A stretch of DNA of 64,000 bases from Neurospora intermedia (Eukaryota; Ascomycota; Sordariomycetes; Sordariales; Sordariaceae), in the NCBI GenBank assembly GCA_037102815.1, contig BTPP01000003.1:1-64000 (forward strand), read 5' to 3'. Under the pieces are notes generated by a model, which worked only from the letters and a program-made list of their open reading frames with translations, did no database searches and was not told the DNA's origin. Shown in pieces: positions 9,209 through 22,620 of this stretch. The translations under genes were made by a program, and so were the position numbers. Position 1 is the first letter of the stretch, and each line of letters opens with the position of its first letter.

Positions 9209-11935
9209 TCAAATCATGCTGCCATTGACAACAACCTCGGCGCCCTCGCCCTTCTGCTTGAGCGCCTTGGCCAGCATCAACTCCCTCATCCAGTCAATGC
9301 GCTCGTCTCTGCTTTTGACAGCAAAGTGATGCATCTTTCCGGTGCCGTTAACGGCGCCGTGAATAGCGCCCCCGCTAGCCGATGCGGCGGACGACGACGA
9401 TGGGCCAGGGACACTGTTCTCCCGCTTGCGCAACTGGGCCTTGACGGCAGCTTTACCGTCCTGGGGAATCAACTGGAAGCTGAAGGCGGCAATGTCCTCT
9501 TTGGATTGGGCGTCGCCGGAGCCGCGGCGGATGTGCATGGCCTTGAAGGCGGCGTTGAGCTTGGAGGTGTTGGCGTTGCTGCTGCAAGCAATGGCGTAGT
9601 CATCAATATCAATGTACTCGAGCGTCTTGTTGTTGGCCGTGGCCGCGTCCTTGTGCATGGTCAGGCGGGTGCCACGGAGCTTGAAGTAGTGCTCGTGCCA
9701 CTCGTGGCGGAGCATCTTAGTTTTGCGCTTCTTCATGAGGCCTTGATAGGAAACTGCTTCGCCATTTGTCATGTCTTCCGTGGGCTGAGTGGTGGTGGGA
9801 GAAAGACGGCTTCCGCTGCTGGGGTTGTTGCTGACTCCATGGCTTTCGGTAGGGCTGGTGCCGGCACTCTTGCTTGGGGCAATAACTGCCGAAGAGCCAG
9901 GCATGGGAGCGATGGCGCGCTCAAAGGTAGTACGGTTGGTCTGGCTCCATGGGTATTGCACACGGGGAGGGGGCTGCAGAGGGCGCTGGTTCTGGATGGT
10001 GGCTCTCCGAGAGAAAGACTTGTTCTGCGGTTGCACGGCAGTGAGGGGTGTGACGATGGAGTTCTCATCCAGCGCAGGCATGACAGGGAAGGAGGGCCGA
10101 CGGATAGTGGCTCGAGACATAGATCGCGTAGGAGGGGCAGGATTGTGGCGGTAATTCATATCAGGCGGAACCGACTGGGAAACATCTCGAGAGATGATGG
10201 GGATGGAGGTCATGGTGACCGGAACATCCATCTCAGAGAAGGGTGTACCGAAGCGGTATACGCCAACCGGAGTCGCTTCTTCAGAAGAAGCAGATTGATC
10301 GCTCATCTCACGAAACGAAGGGATTACCTGCGACTGACGACGAGCAGAGGTGACACGAGCAGATACAGGTCCAGCAACAGCGCCCCCCTCATTAGGGATG
10401 GCCAGTTTAGGAAGAGCACGTAATCTCGCATGAGGACCTTGAGCTTGCTGCTGGGGATATAGCTCGAAAGGCGGTGTTGGGGGAACCTCGCTCGAGCCGA
10501 CCGCATGGTGGTTCTGGAAGTCAAGAAATTGGCGAACGTTATCTTGGGGATCCCGCGACATGACATTTCGCAGAGTGGCTTCCTGGAGATACTGTAGAGT
10601 TGGTTGATCTCCAGGTCCCATAACGTCTGAGGATGCCACAACCGACGGGATGGCGTCCGAGACAGGACGAAAGGGGTCGATAGCCTCAGCCGTCTGCGGG
10701 TTCCCGGGATTTCCCGCAACCATGATGATACCGCCTTCGTCAATGTTGACAAATGGGTGGTCCTTCTTGAACGCCTCGATCATCTTTTGATTCCGCTTCC
10801 ACTTGGCGCAGTTCTCACCCTTGGAGCAGCTGTGAGGCTTGGGCATGAGCTGCTCAATGCCTACAATGGAGACTGACTCGAGAGGAGAAATCACATCATT
10901 GATCTTTGGCCTCACTTTGCTCGCCTTCCTCTTGGGCTTATTCACGCTTTCGTTTCTCCGCAGCTCTCTCTCAACCTTGCGGTCTGGCTCATCCTCAATC
11001 GGAGTTTCAGGCTGAGGGTCCGGCTTCTGGATGTTCCTCATGGAGTGGATTTCATGCCAGACCCTTGTTCGCATCCCAAACGAGGTGATTCCAAGCTCTT
11101 TCAGATCCTCAAACTTTAGGGTGATTAAGATGGACCCTGTGATATCGTTCTCCACAAATCTCTCACAGGTATTAAGCTCAACACCGGCGTTGAACATCCA
11201 TTGGGCAACCATTTCAGGAGTCCATTCTGGAAGGGTTCGTGGGTCGAGTTCGACGTCGGTGAAGCGGAAGGGCCCGGAGTCGCGCTTGCTCCTAGTTGGA
11301 AGCGTCGTAAGATGAACGGTATGTTGTAGAAAATGGTCATGTTCTTGGGCCTTCCGTTCCGTGATCGGCGATAGGGATAGGGCGTTTTGATATTCGACGG
11401 AATGCAGGGACATGGAGCTGCGGAAAAGGTGAGGTCCCCTAGGACCTTCCACTTGCTTCATCTCCTCAAACGACGGGAACGGGAACCCTCCTCTTTGGCG
11501 CACCGATCTTGGTGTTTGGACCTCATCGTAGGAAGACATTGTTGTGAAGCTTGGCTGACCGCCCGACTTGGACTTTGGTCTTCGTTAGCGGTCCGTATCA
11601 CGGACTTGCAATAGGTGCAAGTGACTTACTGAACCGATACTGTTGCGAGGTGAGATCTCGTCATCATGAGCCAGATCCTCCATATCACTGTAGATATCGT
11701 CCTCCTCCATCTCCCAGTCTGACTCCATGAATTCGGTGTATACTGAGTTTGGCCTGTCTTTGACATTGTTGGTGGAGAAGAAGCTCTCAACCCGAGAGCC
11801 GGTCTTTTGGCGCATTTCATCGTGGCGGTCATGTTCCCGCACATGATAGTGTAGGTTATCCTGTAGTATATGGTGAGCACTCTGCGTTGTTGATCCCAAG
11901 GACATGTTGATATTGCTTACCATGTTGGCAGTCAT
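9209..11935 (-). CDS. SAM and PH domain protein (Boi/Pob1-like polarity protein)
   Basis: Two exons encode 883 residues: 11935-11630 and 11554-9209. The 75-nt intron (11629-11555) has donor GTAAGT, branch site GCTAAC and acceptor GTCAG, and joins in phase 0 (NSIGS|PSFTTMSS). The ATG at 11935 opens the first exon. A SAM domain lies at about residues 212-277 (WTPEMVAQWMFNAGVELNTC to RVWHEIHSM). A PH domain lies at about 710-872, beginning YQGLMKKRKTKMLRHEWHEH and ending in the helix RDERIDWMRELMLAKAL. The middle is long, Pro/Ser-rich and probably disordered. Boi1/Boi2 of yeast and Pob1 of fission yeast carry SH3-SAM-PH and act at sites of polarised growth and exocytosis. No SH3 domain is visible here, so function by homology is limited. 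Such proteins bind phosphoinositides at the plasma membrane through the PH domain. Confidence 0.88.
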
Positions 11936-14178
11936 GGTGGATGAGATATCCCCTATGGGTCTCGGGGTGACACAGGCGGGGGGTATATATCAATGGCGGC
12001 TTGAAGCCACTATTTGTTGGTTCTTCTTTTTTCCTTTTTGGGTTTTGTTTTTTTCTTTCTTTTTTTTTCTTTGGCGGCTGCCGGCAGTGCCGATCTTTGT
12101 ATCCTCAATATCGCTACGCTGCGCTGGAGGATGCGCTGAACCGGGTAGAGTTATGATGGATTGAACATGTGACTTTTTGTGGTATAACCCGCGTGGCCAC
12201 AGTGAAAGAAGCCGAACCAGGAGGAAGGTCGACTGTGAGACGTCGACGGACAGCGACAGAGAGTTATGTAGGGCGAGTCGATGGTCAACCCGCGATGTCG
12301 GCAAGCGCTTCAAGCTAAGGAGGAGGGTAACGAGGTAACCTCAGCGGTGCGGTGCAGGTATAGTACCTATGTAAGCCACGGGCCAGAAGACACTGGTCTC
12401 CAATCGATGTCTGTGTGAGTAAAAGGTAAACTAGGGGTGCCCCTGTTGGGACAGGTGAAAAGCGAGACGGGATGAGATGTGATATGATATGGGATGAATT
12501 GCAGCAACAGAACCAGATCGGCTCATGGATGGATTTGATGTTGAGAACAGTGACAGTGGCAGCAGTCACCGGTGACAAGCACAGTGCAGCAAATATACCG
12601 TCTGGACTCGGATCTTTTCCAGGTCGTAACACACACCCAGAAAGAGAGAGAAAGACGGAAAAGATAGATAGCGAGGAAGAAAGAAAAAGACTCTCGGTCA
12701 CACTCTCGCCGTTGCTCGGCGAGAAGGGTATGGTCTCCCGGGCCGCTACGAAGAGGTATGGCCCCCCCGGCCCATAAGCCTGACGGGCATGGTTCAAGGG
12801 TCTGGGTACCGTCAGTAGCGCATGTCAAGCCCGGATGGTGTCCTCGATGGCATGGATAGGTGTCCTTCATCATGGCATGGTGGCCTAGCAAGTGGCCTCG
12901 ATGGTGTGCATTCGGATGCCTATCCAGTGATGCAGAGTGGCTTTGGGCCAGGACGAGCTATGAGGATAAAATTAGCAGGGCCTTCCACTTGTGTGGTATA
13001 CCTAGGTGCCAGATGCGTGTCAAGCCAGCATGGAGCACGCCAGAAGGGTGCCATGAGGTGCTGGAGATTGAGGCGGCCGTGGTGGTGGTTGGCCTGGGGT
13101 TCGTTCAGCTTCTTGCGTGGTTGGTTGTTTTTTCCGTGTAAACGGCGGAACAGCAAGTCGAAGGTCGAGTTGTGCGAGAGGATGGAAATGGAACCTAACT
13201 GCAGAGTCACGACATGGAAGTGACAAGTGGAAGAGGAGGAAGACTGGAAAGCGGGGCAACCGCGACGGTCTAACACGCGATTGGGTCAAAAATTTTGTCA
13301 TGCAAGCACATTAATAGGGCACTTCTGGTCGCTGATTGGCTGCTGAAGCTGAGAAATGCCCAGAATAGTCAATGCTAAGCGCCCAATGTGCCATTTTGCG
13401 CCATTCCTTTTGTCTTTGTTGTCCTCAGAATCGATACTTGTTCTTTTGGACACAGGACCCTGGACCTAACCCTAGGCGCGAGTGGGCCGTGCCGATCTGC
13501 TCTGGTCCACCAGCCCACCTTCAACGTCCTGTCTCCGCCATCCACTCATAACCTTGAATTCAAGGTCTCCACGGCTCCAGAAGCGGAGTCGACCAGACTT
13601 GCAGTGCCCGTTTCTCCCCGAGTCGCCCTTATTTCCAACTGCCATTCTGTTCCGTCCCGCCCAAAACAGAAAAACTTTCCAGTCTTCCGGGCAACAGGTG
13701 CATGATGATAGTTGCAGCCACTTACTGCAAAAGTGTTGTATGGTTGTTCCTGCAGCATGTGCAGTTGTACCAGTGTGCTCAGTGCTGTGCTGCGAGTGTG
13801 GCTTGGGATGATAATGCCCCCGCGATTTCTTGACGTTTACGAATCGAGCGGAGCCGGGTTCATCAGTTCATGGCTTTCCGTTCAATGCCCAATCGTATTC
13901 AAAAAGTCTTCAAAATGTTGACGATGGCGGGACGGACTTGGGTTTACCGAACACGACGAGAGTTTCAAAGGTGATACACTACATAGGTAGTGTAGAATAC
14001 ATGTCTTATCTTCCACATAAGGCAAGGTATCGTCATCTGTACTCCTCTCGAATTGCCGACTCTGATAGGGCTTATCAGACCCGTGGGGTTGAAGTGGAAG
14101 CTGAGAGGACGCGATTAACAGTCCTGTGCTCCCGTCGACACTTGGTGGAGTTTTGGTTTTGATTTCGATTTGACTCCC

Positions 14179-14215
14179 TTTTTTTTTTTTTTTTTCTTTT
14201 TTTTCTTTTTTTTCT
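14179..14215. repeat. T-rich homopolymer tract
   Basis: Runs of T interrupted by single C bases. It is a low-complexity tract with no visible gene beside it. Confidence 0.8.
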
Positions 14216-16586
14216 CCTCTCTCGCATCGCATTCCTGTTCGTTCGCGGATCGATTGGCGACATCGTTCCGATTCGAGCCTGTGCGAAATTGCTCTTTCGA
14301 GATAACCTTGGGCACGTCTTAGACACTCTTTGACGGTTACGTAGGTTATTAGGCGCAACGATCAGCAATCCTGAAGCAGCGGACCACCCGTGCGTGCCGT
14401 TGATCTATCGGTGTCCATCTCGCTCACCAACAGAAGAAAAGATGCAGATTGGCCATCATGGGACGGACCGGCCCCCGGACTGAGGTGATGAGGGGATCTC
14501 CATCTCCGGCTACTCTCCAGTGTCAGACTTCGGTCATTACGCTTCAAGGATTTTCTGGCCATCAGCTACCCGGCCCGGCCCCCTGTCGAACACCGTCTCA
14601 TCGCTGACATTGCCATTCCGGGTGAGAGATCCTCTTCAGCAAACCGGGGGCCGACCGGGACCAGGGCAGTTGTGGGGACAACGCTTCAGCTACTCCACAG
14701 AAACGGTTCGCCTGCCTTTTACCGCGTCGTGGGCAAGCATCAGCTCACAGACGGCGCTTGTCCCTATCAGGACAATTTGCCCCGATAGCCTGGCATGCTC
14801 TAGCCTGTTCCTGCATTCATTGCTTCTCGCTCTCACCCAATGGCTCGGTGAAGCAACACAAGAAGAATGACACGCAGGGCAGAGAGCAGAGAACACATGA
14901 CATGTGCAAGATTGAACAAACCAATAAACCCGAGTTTCAGGTTCCCGTTGACTGACAGCGAACAGATTGGCCAGTTTGGCAGGCCTCACGGCCCAAGACC
15001 TCGAAAGTCGATAGCAGCAAGACTCCAACAATCTCTTGTTCGGGACCGGCCATGCTCCACGTTCCACCGTAGTGGCGACGGGCATGTTGCGGTGTGCTAC
15101 AATTCTGTTGCCTGCGTGCAGAAGAGTCATGCCTCAACACGATTCCAACTCCCCTCATGCCATAGTCCGTCGCCAAGCGTGTCGCAACCCGATCAACGTC
15201 TCGTGGAAGCCCAAAACCGCAAAGCCGCTATCCGTCTGTGCTGAATCCAGGGCGATAGACAAGGCGGAGGTCATGTGCCGCGGTTTGCGGCTTCTCTAAA
15301 TCCTGTTTTGCTCAACACCAAAGGCCAGGGAAGAAGTTCCGATATCGACGCGAGATGGTAAAGCTTGCAGACCGGCAAATCATGGGCATAGCTTCAGTGG
15401 GCTTCAAGGTCAGTCGATCTTGAGAGCATTAACCACAGATGCTAACCATCTTCCTCTACTCTTTTTTTCTTCTTCCCCTACTTGTTGCACTTTTGTACAG
15501 CCAGGCGTCGGAAACGTTCTGCTGCCCAATGTCAACGAAATCCCCGTTCTTGTTTTGTAGATCACGAAATACCAGGTTCTTTATCGTGTCGTCCTAGGAG
15601 CATGAAGCTACACACTACTTAGCTACAGTAGCTGCTATAATGCGTTGTTGACTCAACACAGGCACAGGGCAGAATACGGCAGCGAAGGGCAGGGTCCAGG
15701 GGAGCCCTGAACTGTGTCACAGCCCTAGCCCCGTCCATCATCTAGTTCTGCCTAGCTCCAGCCCCGCGCGCCGCGCACTGCCAGGGACTTGCCAGGGCAC
15801 CAACAGCCTCACAAGTCATGCCCTTGTCCGAGACCACTGACCTCGGAAGGATGACCGGCGTCATACGATGGCCATCGGGGCTCTTGACCGCCATTGCTGT
15901 TTCTATGAACAAAAGTTTTCTTTCTTCATCACCAGGAAAGAAAAAGCCAAGGAAGATGAGAAAAAGAAAAATTTGAATAGACAAGGAGGCATCACAGTAG
16001 GATCAGGCTACCCTATGCAGTATACTACTTCCTTGCCTCGCACTAGGTGGGGGCCGCAAGCCAATAATATCGTTGCTTGGTACGAGAAAGCTCTCTCTTC
16101 AGCAGGCGGCCTAAGCATGTTCCCGTGTCTTTCACATACCTACACCCAACTACAACAAGCCACCACATCGACACTATAGAAGTTTAACAAGTTATACGTT
16201 CTGGATCGCGAGTCGTACGGAGAAAATTTTGCTTGTTGTTTTTCTGTTCATTGTGAAGGCAAACCCGATGACGCCGGATATATCTTCCACTGCCCGGCAA
16301 TACGGGGAAGTGGATGGTCCCGTTGTGAATGGTGCAAGGCAATGCGGTGCACCTCGCCCCTGACTTTAGCTTCAATGGCTACCTCTTTACTTAACACCTC
16401 CGGGCCACTAAAACTGTGGTCGCCCAGCAGGCGGCCTAGTACAGCATAAGCGTCCACGTTGTATACGTACAGGCCCTGCAGCGTAGGAGACGAAGACCCA
16501 AAGTCTGCATCGTGACGCATTCACGCGCGGGGGTAACTCCCGTCGACATTTCTTTTTGGGCTTTACATACCTTTTCCACCAGAAAG

Positions 16587-16643
<57 letters not shown>
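16587..16643. repeat. Uninterrupted A tract of about 57 bases
   Basis: The tract is preceded by AGAAAG and followed by CCATCTTTTTTTC. It is the longest homopolymer in the window. It is either a mononucleotide microsatellite or the tail scar of an old insertion; no flanking target duplication was visible. Confidence 0.9.
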
Positions 16644-16645
<2 letters not shown>

Positions 16646-17607
16646 ATCTTTTTTTCTTTTCTTGAAGCAGAAGCTGTGCAACGGAGAACAGCAGCTGGGA
16701 ACACGGAGGCAAAACACACACCGACTCTTTGGCTTCCACTACACTCCAGGTCGTGGTCGGACTGGGAATTATTGATGGGTTATGGGATCATGCCGGGAGT
16801 TGAGCATGAATAGGGTCGTCGTTTATGTGCGGGGTAAAGTAAGTCAAGAGAAAGCAGGAGCTGTCCGCTAACTTTCCATTGTATCCTGTGGTGCACGAAC
16901 ATGACGTTTTCGCGCGACAAGGACAAGACAAGACGGAAAGCGCAAAGATAAAGCAAGCATCCCATCCCTTCCGTCCGGATATCGGCCAAGTCAAATCAGA
17001 GGCGAGACGAAGGAAAAAAAAAAAAAAAAAGAAACAAGAAAAAATGTTGGGATGAACATGTGGCCCCCGTCTGTCCGTCTTCGGCCTCTTCCATCCCCAT
17101 TGTCCGTCCGCCTTGTCTCATCGACGCTCGGACACATTTCGAGAACTACAATCAGCCAACCTCGCAATTCACGACGACGGCGACATGTTTCAATGTCTTG
17201 ACTGACAACTCAATTGTTCCCCCCAAGCCCAAGACACACAGCAACTGCGACTGCAACTGCAACTGTAAGCCACAACCTTCGCAAAAAGTGGTCCGTGTCT
17301 CGGGAAGGAACATCAACCACCACATGTCTTCTCTCTTCCATTGTGTGTTCAACTGAACCCTTCCATGTCGTGCGAGCTGGAATTGACCTATCAGCCTTTA
17401 GAAGCCTTCAAGTACCAGTGAAGAGGTGTGTAGGTAGTACAAGCCACTACACTATAAAACCATGCGCATTGTTGTTTCCAGGACGGGCCGATGCGGGTTT
17501 AGAGGACTCAGGACATGGATGGAAGCTGTAGGTATCCGTGGTACCAGGTACTTATTCGCAATTTTTTTTGAGTTTCGAATTTCAGGGTATGCTGGGTAGG
17601 ACCTTGC

Positions 17608-17632
17608 TTGCTTGCTTGCTTGCCTCTCAACA
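17608..17632. repeat. (CTTG)n tetranucleotide repeat
   Basis: Five tandem copies of CTTG lie in the gene-poor region; it is a simple repeat. Confidence 0.8.
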
Positions 17633-20600
17633 GTGAAGTGAGTCTCGTTGAAGACGCAACCCATTGAAAGCGGTAGAGGTTGAGGTGTTGTAAGTATTTT
17701 GTGAAACGCAGGAATAACTTGACCCGACCACTAATGTAGATGCATTTATACAGAGTGCAGATGCAGAGACGGCAACGGGCAGCTTGCCGTATGCAGTGCT
17801 GCGGCGTTGCTTGTTGCAAGTATGAAGAAACGAAATTCTAGAGCTTTCATGTGGTGAGACCAGTTGCTTCACAAAGATATCTCGACTTGTCTTGAAATTG
17901 AAGTAACTACCCGAAGATGATTGTTTTTTTTTTCTTTTCTCTCGTGCTATCCTTATCACCACTTACTATTGTACTGTTGAGAAAATGAGACAAAATCATG
18001 ATCGATCATCCATCGCACTTCTCCCCGACAATTTCAATTGGAAAAGAGGTAGAAGCATCGGTGTGAGGAAGACGAGGATGTACACATGTTTTCACCCACA
18101 GCACACAGTGGAAAAAAAGAAGAAGAAGAAGTAGTGAAAAGAAAAAGGTTTCAGGGACATGTTTACATGCATTACTCTCCCGTATCTGTAAGGGGATCAT
18201 GTTCAAGCAGACAGAAAATACCGCCCGAATTGTATCGATCCATTCATCCAATCTGTCTTGCACCCGCCTGCAAAGACCATGATATGAGGTCTGAATTCAT
18301 CATTTACGTGAAAAGATAACACCGTGATAAATTCGCCTGGCCGGTGTGAAGATAGGCATGATGTGATTGATGATATTGCGTCGAGGTTGGACATGGTGTA
18401 GGTATGTCTGTTTTTCACGCAAGGTACGGGTATCATAATTTATTTCTTAACCTAACCTGCCCGCCTATCTACCTTAACACAGCATCTTCACATCTCGTCG
18501 AGATCAGCCAATGAGGTTTTGTCGGGATGGTCAACTAAGATATCCCTCAACGTTCCTGCGTCGAGAACAATTTCGCAGTACATTGTGCACTGCAGCGAAT
18601 GCGTGTGTGTATGTGTGTGGGTGTGTGGAAAGTGGACGAGCTTGCGTGCGTAAGAAATAAAGTGGTTGCTCTGATAGGTTACTTGTACTTTCTGGAGATC
18701 TCTCAACGGTAAATGACAACGACCCCCATCCTATGCAGTATCACTCACATTCTCGCATTCCTCAGCCGAACACGGAGAAGGGGCGGGGGACTCGTCTCCC
18801 TGCTTACATGCTCTAAGTGGTGGTTGGCAATGGATGATGGTGGCTGAAGATTTAGGCGTTCCAGTGAGCAGGGCAAATTGGTTGTGCAGCTCATCACACA
18901 AGGTATACATGACACGAAGGGATCTGTTAGATCTCAGATTTTGGTGTTGTTGTTGAAAGATGTCCCCTACCTTCATCTGCTGCTACCTACGGACAGGATG
19001 TTATAAGCAAAGAGAGTTGATTCTGCTCTTTGGTTGGGTCTTGATGTCTTGGATGGTGTACAGGAGTTGGGTCGAGTAAATAGTTTACAGCCATCCCATT
19101 AGCCGTGGTATTTTATCATCGCATCATCAAGGTCTTTCTTGCTGATGCTCCTGCTCCTGTGCTGGTGCAACCCCGGGTGTGCTTCCCGTTTAAAGTCGCT
19201 CGTGTCGCTCATGTGGCATCTCTCTTCGTCTAGGTTGGTAGTCATTAGTAACAAGTACCATAGCTTCCGGCCCCGCGGCGCGGGTGTAATGTTTCTTCTA
19301 GCTGTAGCTGTCTTGTCTCTGTGTTAAAGCTCGTCTGCATTCTCGTGGGTCTTTTCGCCTCTGGAAGCCTGTGCGCCTGTGTGAATGTCCAACCGATCCT
19401 ACCCACCAGGAAAATATCAGATTTCAATCCTCTTTCCCATCCCACCAATCACTTTCCGAGGAAGCAATGGTGTGAGCCTTCGATTTCACATGACATCCAC
19501 GCTATGCGGCCGCCTCCAAGTGAACAGGCCGCAGAGAATGTGAGGAGACAGAGAAACAGAAGAGAAAGGGGCGAATTTGAGTTTAGGCGTCTGTTAGACA
19601 CAGTTGTCCAGTCCGTTGTGGGAAAGCGTTGTGGATAGTGGTTGCAACCAACTGGGCTCCTTCATGAACGTGACTGCAACCTTCTTCTTTGCCATTACAA
19701 CGCAACGCCCACAAGGATTTGGATCCTCAAAAAGAGGCGGACCTTCCTTCTGCAACCGCAAAAGCGGCCACCCTGTTCGCAGATTCGTCGGAGCCACCAG
19801 AAATCCTAGAGAGCTTTTGGTCCGGGGTCCGGGAACTGAGACTGTGAGTGGCCGGTTTGCTTGTGAATGTGCGACACCACGGGAAGTGGCATCACCAAGG
19901 ATAGAGATAGGGATCCATATTCGGGGACTAATGAGTCCATGGACTGTTGTGTGTGACCTAGGTTTGCGCAGAACAAAGCGAGGGTTGTCCCCTCTCTCCG
20001 GCAAGTCTCGTTGGATTCCATTTCTCCTCGCGGATTGTGGGGTAGTTCGCGTTGTTTGAGGTAGTATTGGGTTGCTGATTTTATGTGATATTGTGTGGAT
20101 CTCATATGTTGTTCACTTCAGCTTTCAGGTGCACTCGGTCGAAAGCAAATTACGCCATAGGAAATCAAGCAGCGCAAACAAAAGTGTTGCGTGGGCTTGC
20201 GATCACATTCGAGAAAAACCCGGACTGCTCACATTTAGGCTCTGTTGCTGGAAAGTCGGTTACTGAAGAATGCCCTTGCAAATATGTGATCGATGATACC
20301 GTGTCCCCGCAATCATCGATCTTTCGTGTCAGTCACTGCGCGAAATTGCAGAAGCAAATTTGCGCGGTGCAAATGAAATCTCTCGCTCCTCGACGTACGA
20401 ACACTGATCGGGCTTTATAGTGGGCTGTTCACTAATTGCCGAGCTCCTCTTCAACTGACCTGGCTTGGTAGGCTGACCGAGGCCCAAGTCAATTTGATGA
20501 AATATGGCTGGGGAGGGACAAAAGGTGCGGAGAGAGAGGGGGGTAAAAGAGACAGGTGAAAAGGTTGGCTTTGAAGGATCCAATGAGGTGGTTGGTCAAT

Positions 20601-22591
20601 GACTGACCTCGACTCCAAAAAGGGAAAGATATCAAGACAACCTACAGCTTGTCCAGCCCATCCTGTTATGCCAATCTCGTGTTGACCACCTTTCGAAGAA
20701 AACCGTTGGATCTTGGCGTTGGCTAGTTGTTCTGAGATGTTGATTTTCTGGCCCCGTGTCATCAAATTCTAGAGGCCGTCGAGAGACTTACTTTTTCGCT
20801 CTGTCATCTCGCTTGATGGCGGAGAGACTTATGTCATCAACGGATATCGTCCTCGCCTTCGATCAACTTGTGTACGATCATCGCACAAGACCGCCAACAT
20901 CTTGGTTTTGTTTTACTTTTCTTATTCTTTTCTTTCTCTTTCTCTTTCTTTTCTTCTCTTTTTTTGCTCTATCTCTTTTTCTGTTTCTCTTTTCTTTTTT
21001 CTCATAAGGATCTTCACGCTGACAGGGGCCACTTTGAGGGTTTGCGGGATGCGGTTAACTTCCCGCAGTCCCGTGAGTCCGTTTCAGGAAAGGTTCCCTC
21101 ACAAGTCTTGATCACGACTATCAGATCTTTACATACTCATCTGATTGGCTCTTTCCAGGAGGAATTATTCCCGTCGTAAAAGGAAATCCCCGTGAGCTTG
21201 ACTGCAAGACTTTTGGCAGAGACATCTGCACTGTTGTGTAAAACGGCGCAATTGAAGATCGATCGGCGACAGACTTTTGGCGTAACTATTGCTCATCCAC
21301 TGTGAGTTTGACCAGTGTCCCCCTGATTGCAATGCTCACCGTCATGATGAGCTGTCCAGATATCTGGAAAGGCCATTATCGATTCGTGACAAAGTGTGAT
21401 GCCGGAAATTTCGGCTCCTTCGACGCACATTGTACACCACATGTGCACCGGTTGGCCTGGGTACGGATCTCGCGGTGAATCTGAAAAACACCACAAGATA
21501 ACCCCATATCCGCCTCCGCGAGCTACAACGTACTAATAAACGGTCCTTTCCGCTGATGAGCGCGGCCAGAATATGACACTAACCCCGCAAGGACGAAGGT
21601 GAGCGAAATGAAGATGTGATATCACATCGTGACCTTGCTGTTTTGGTTATGAGCTCCGTGCGCCTCGCAAGCCCAGAACATCACTCAACTCCAGACGGAC
21701 GTCATATCTCAAAATGAGTGTCGTGATGCCGTGATTGCCGGGACAATGCACCGTGTTTGAGATGCGAGGAGTAAACAAATATTGACGGCGTCAGCAGTAA
21801 GATGTCCTTGCAACTGAATCGTTTATGATCGTCGATAATGGTTCAAGGATGGAAGCCAAGCTAAGGACACCACGATGTTGTAGAAATGCGCTGCACCTGA
21901 AAGTCTTGGTGCGTGCAAATCACTGGTGGAGATGTCAGCATAGTCTCATAGTATTCCCGAAGGTCGACTGTCAGCCCCCGATGTGATGCGGAAGCGAACG
22001 TGGGGCTCAGTTTGGTGGATGTGGGCAAGGACTGGTGAGCGGGTTAATTGTCTTGATCGGCGAGATTCCCAAATGGGAGAACTAGTGTACACTATGAGGT
22101 GTGGAGGAACAGGTGCTGATGGACAGGGTAAAAATAGTAAAAGGACTAAATACTTGTATGCAGCAACTAGAAGAGCGGGGACGATAACGGAGCCAGAAGT
22201 ACCACTTGTGATGTCTTGCAGGATGGGCCCAAAATTAGCCCATAAGTGCAATGAGGGAAAAATCCATCACACCTGGCTGTGGAACTGTTGGGGGCCTACG
22301 GCAGAGGATCCTGCTGGTGCTGTCAAGCAATAGGAGGATCAACTTGTCCGAAAAGGGAAGCTGAGCGGCTAATTAGCCCACTTGCTGTTCCCAGCTTGTC
22401 TGATGGCCGCGAGCCACGCCATGTAGGTATGATGCCATCACCAGCCGTGGGAGAGCAGGGAGGCATTCCTGGAACTCGGGTCATATTGAAGGTGAATAGT
22501 AGCACGCGAAGGCCGGTATTCTGACCGACTTCCCGGCTCGATATCCCAGTGCCCGGGCGCTATCGGCGTTGGGCACACTGCAATCAATAAG

Positions 22592-22620
22592 ATAGGTAGG
22601 TAGGTAGATAGGCAGGTAGG
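22592..22620. repeat. TAGG-type tetranucleotide repeat
   Basis: Tandem, slightly interrupted TAGG/TAGA/CAGG units. Such tetranucleotide runs are common in Neurospora spacers. Confidence 0.8.

Noticed and set aside
9176-10423. Open frame of 415 codons on the plus strand
   Set aside because: It lies antisense to the SAM-PH gene over its PH domain, is rich in Gly, Val, Arg and Leu from reading GC-rich codons backwards, and has no domain.
13460-13478. CTAACCCTA, telomere-like
   Set aside because: Only about one and a half repeat units; the same is true near 58040. Interior gene context rules out a telomere.
19594-20059. Antisense pair of frames of about 136 and 151 codons
   Set aside because: Both strands open over the same bases, with no domain on either; likely chance in GC-balanced sequence.
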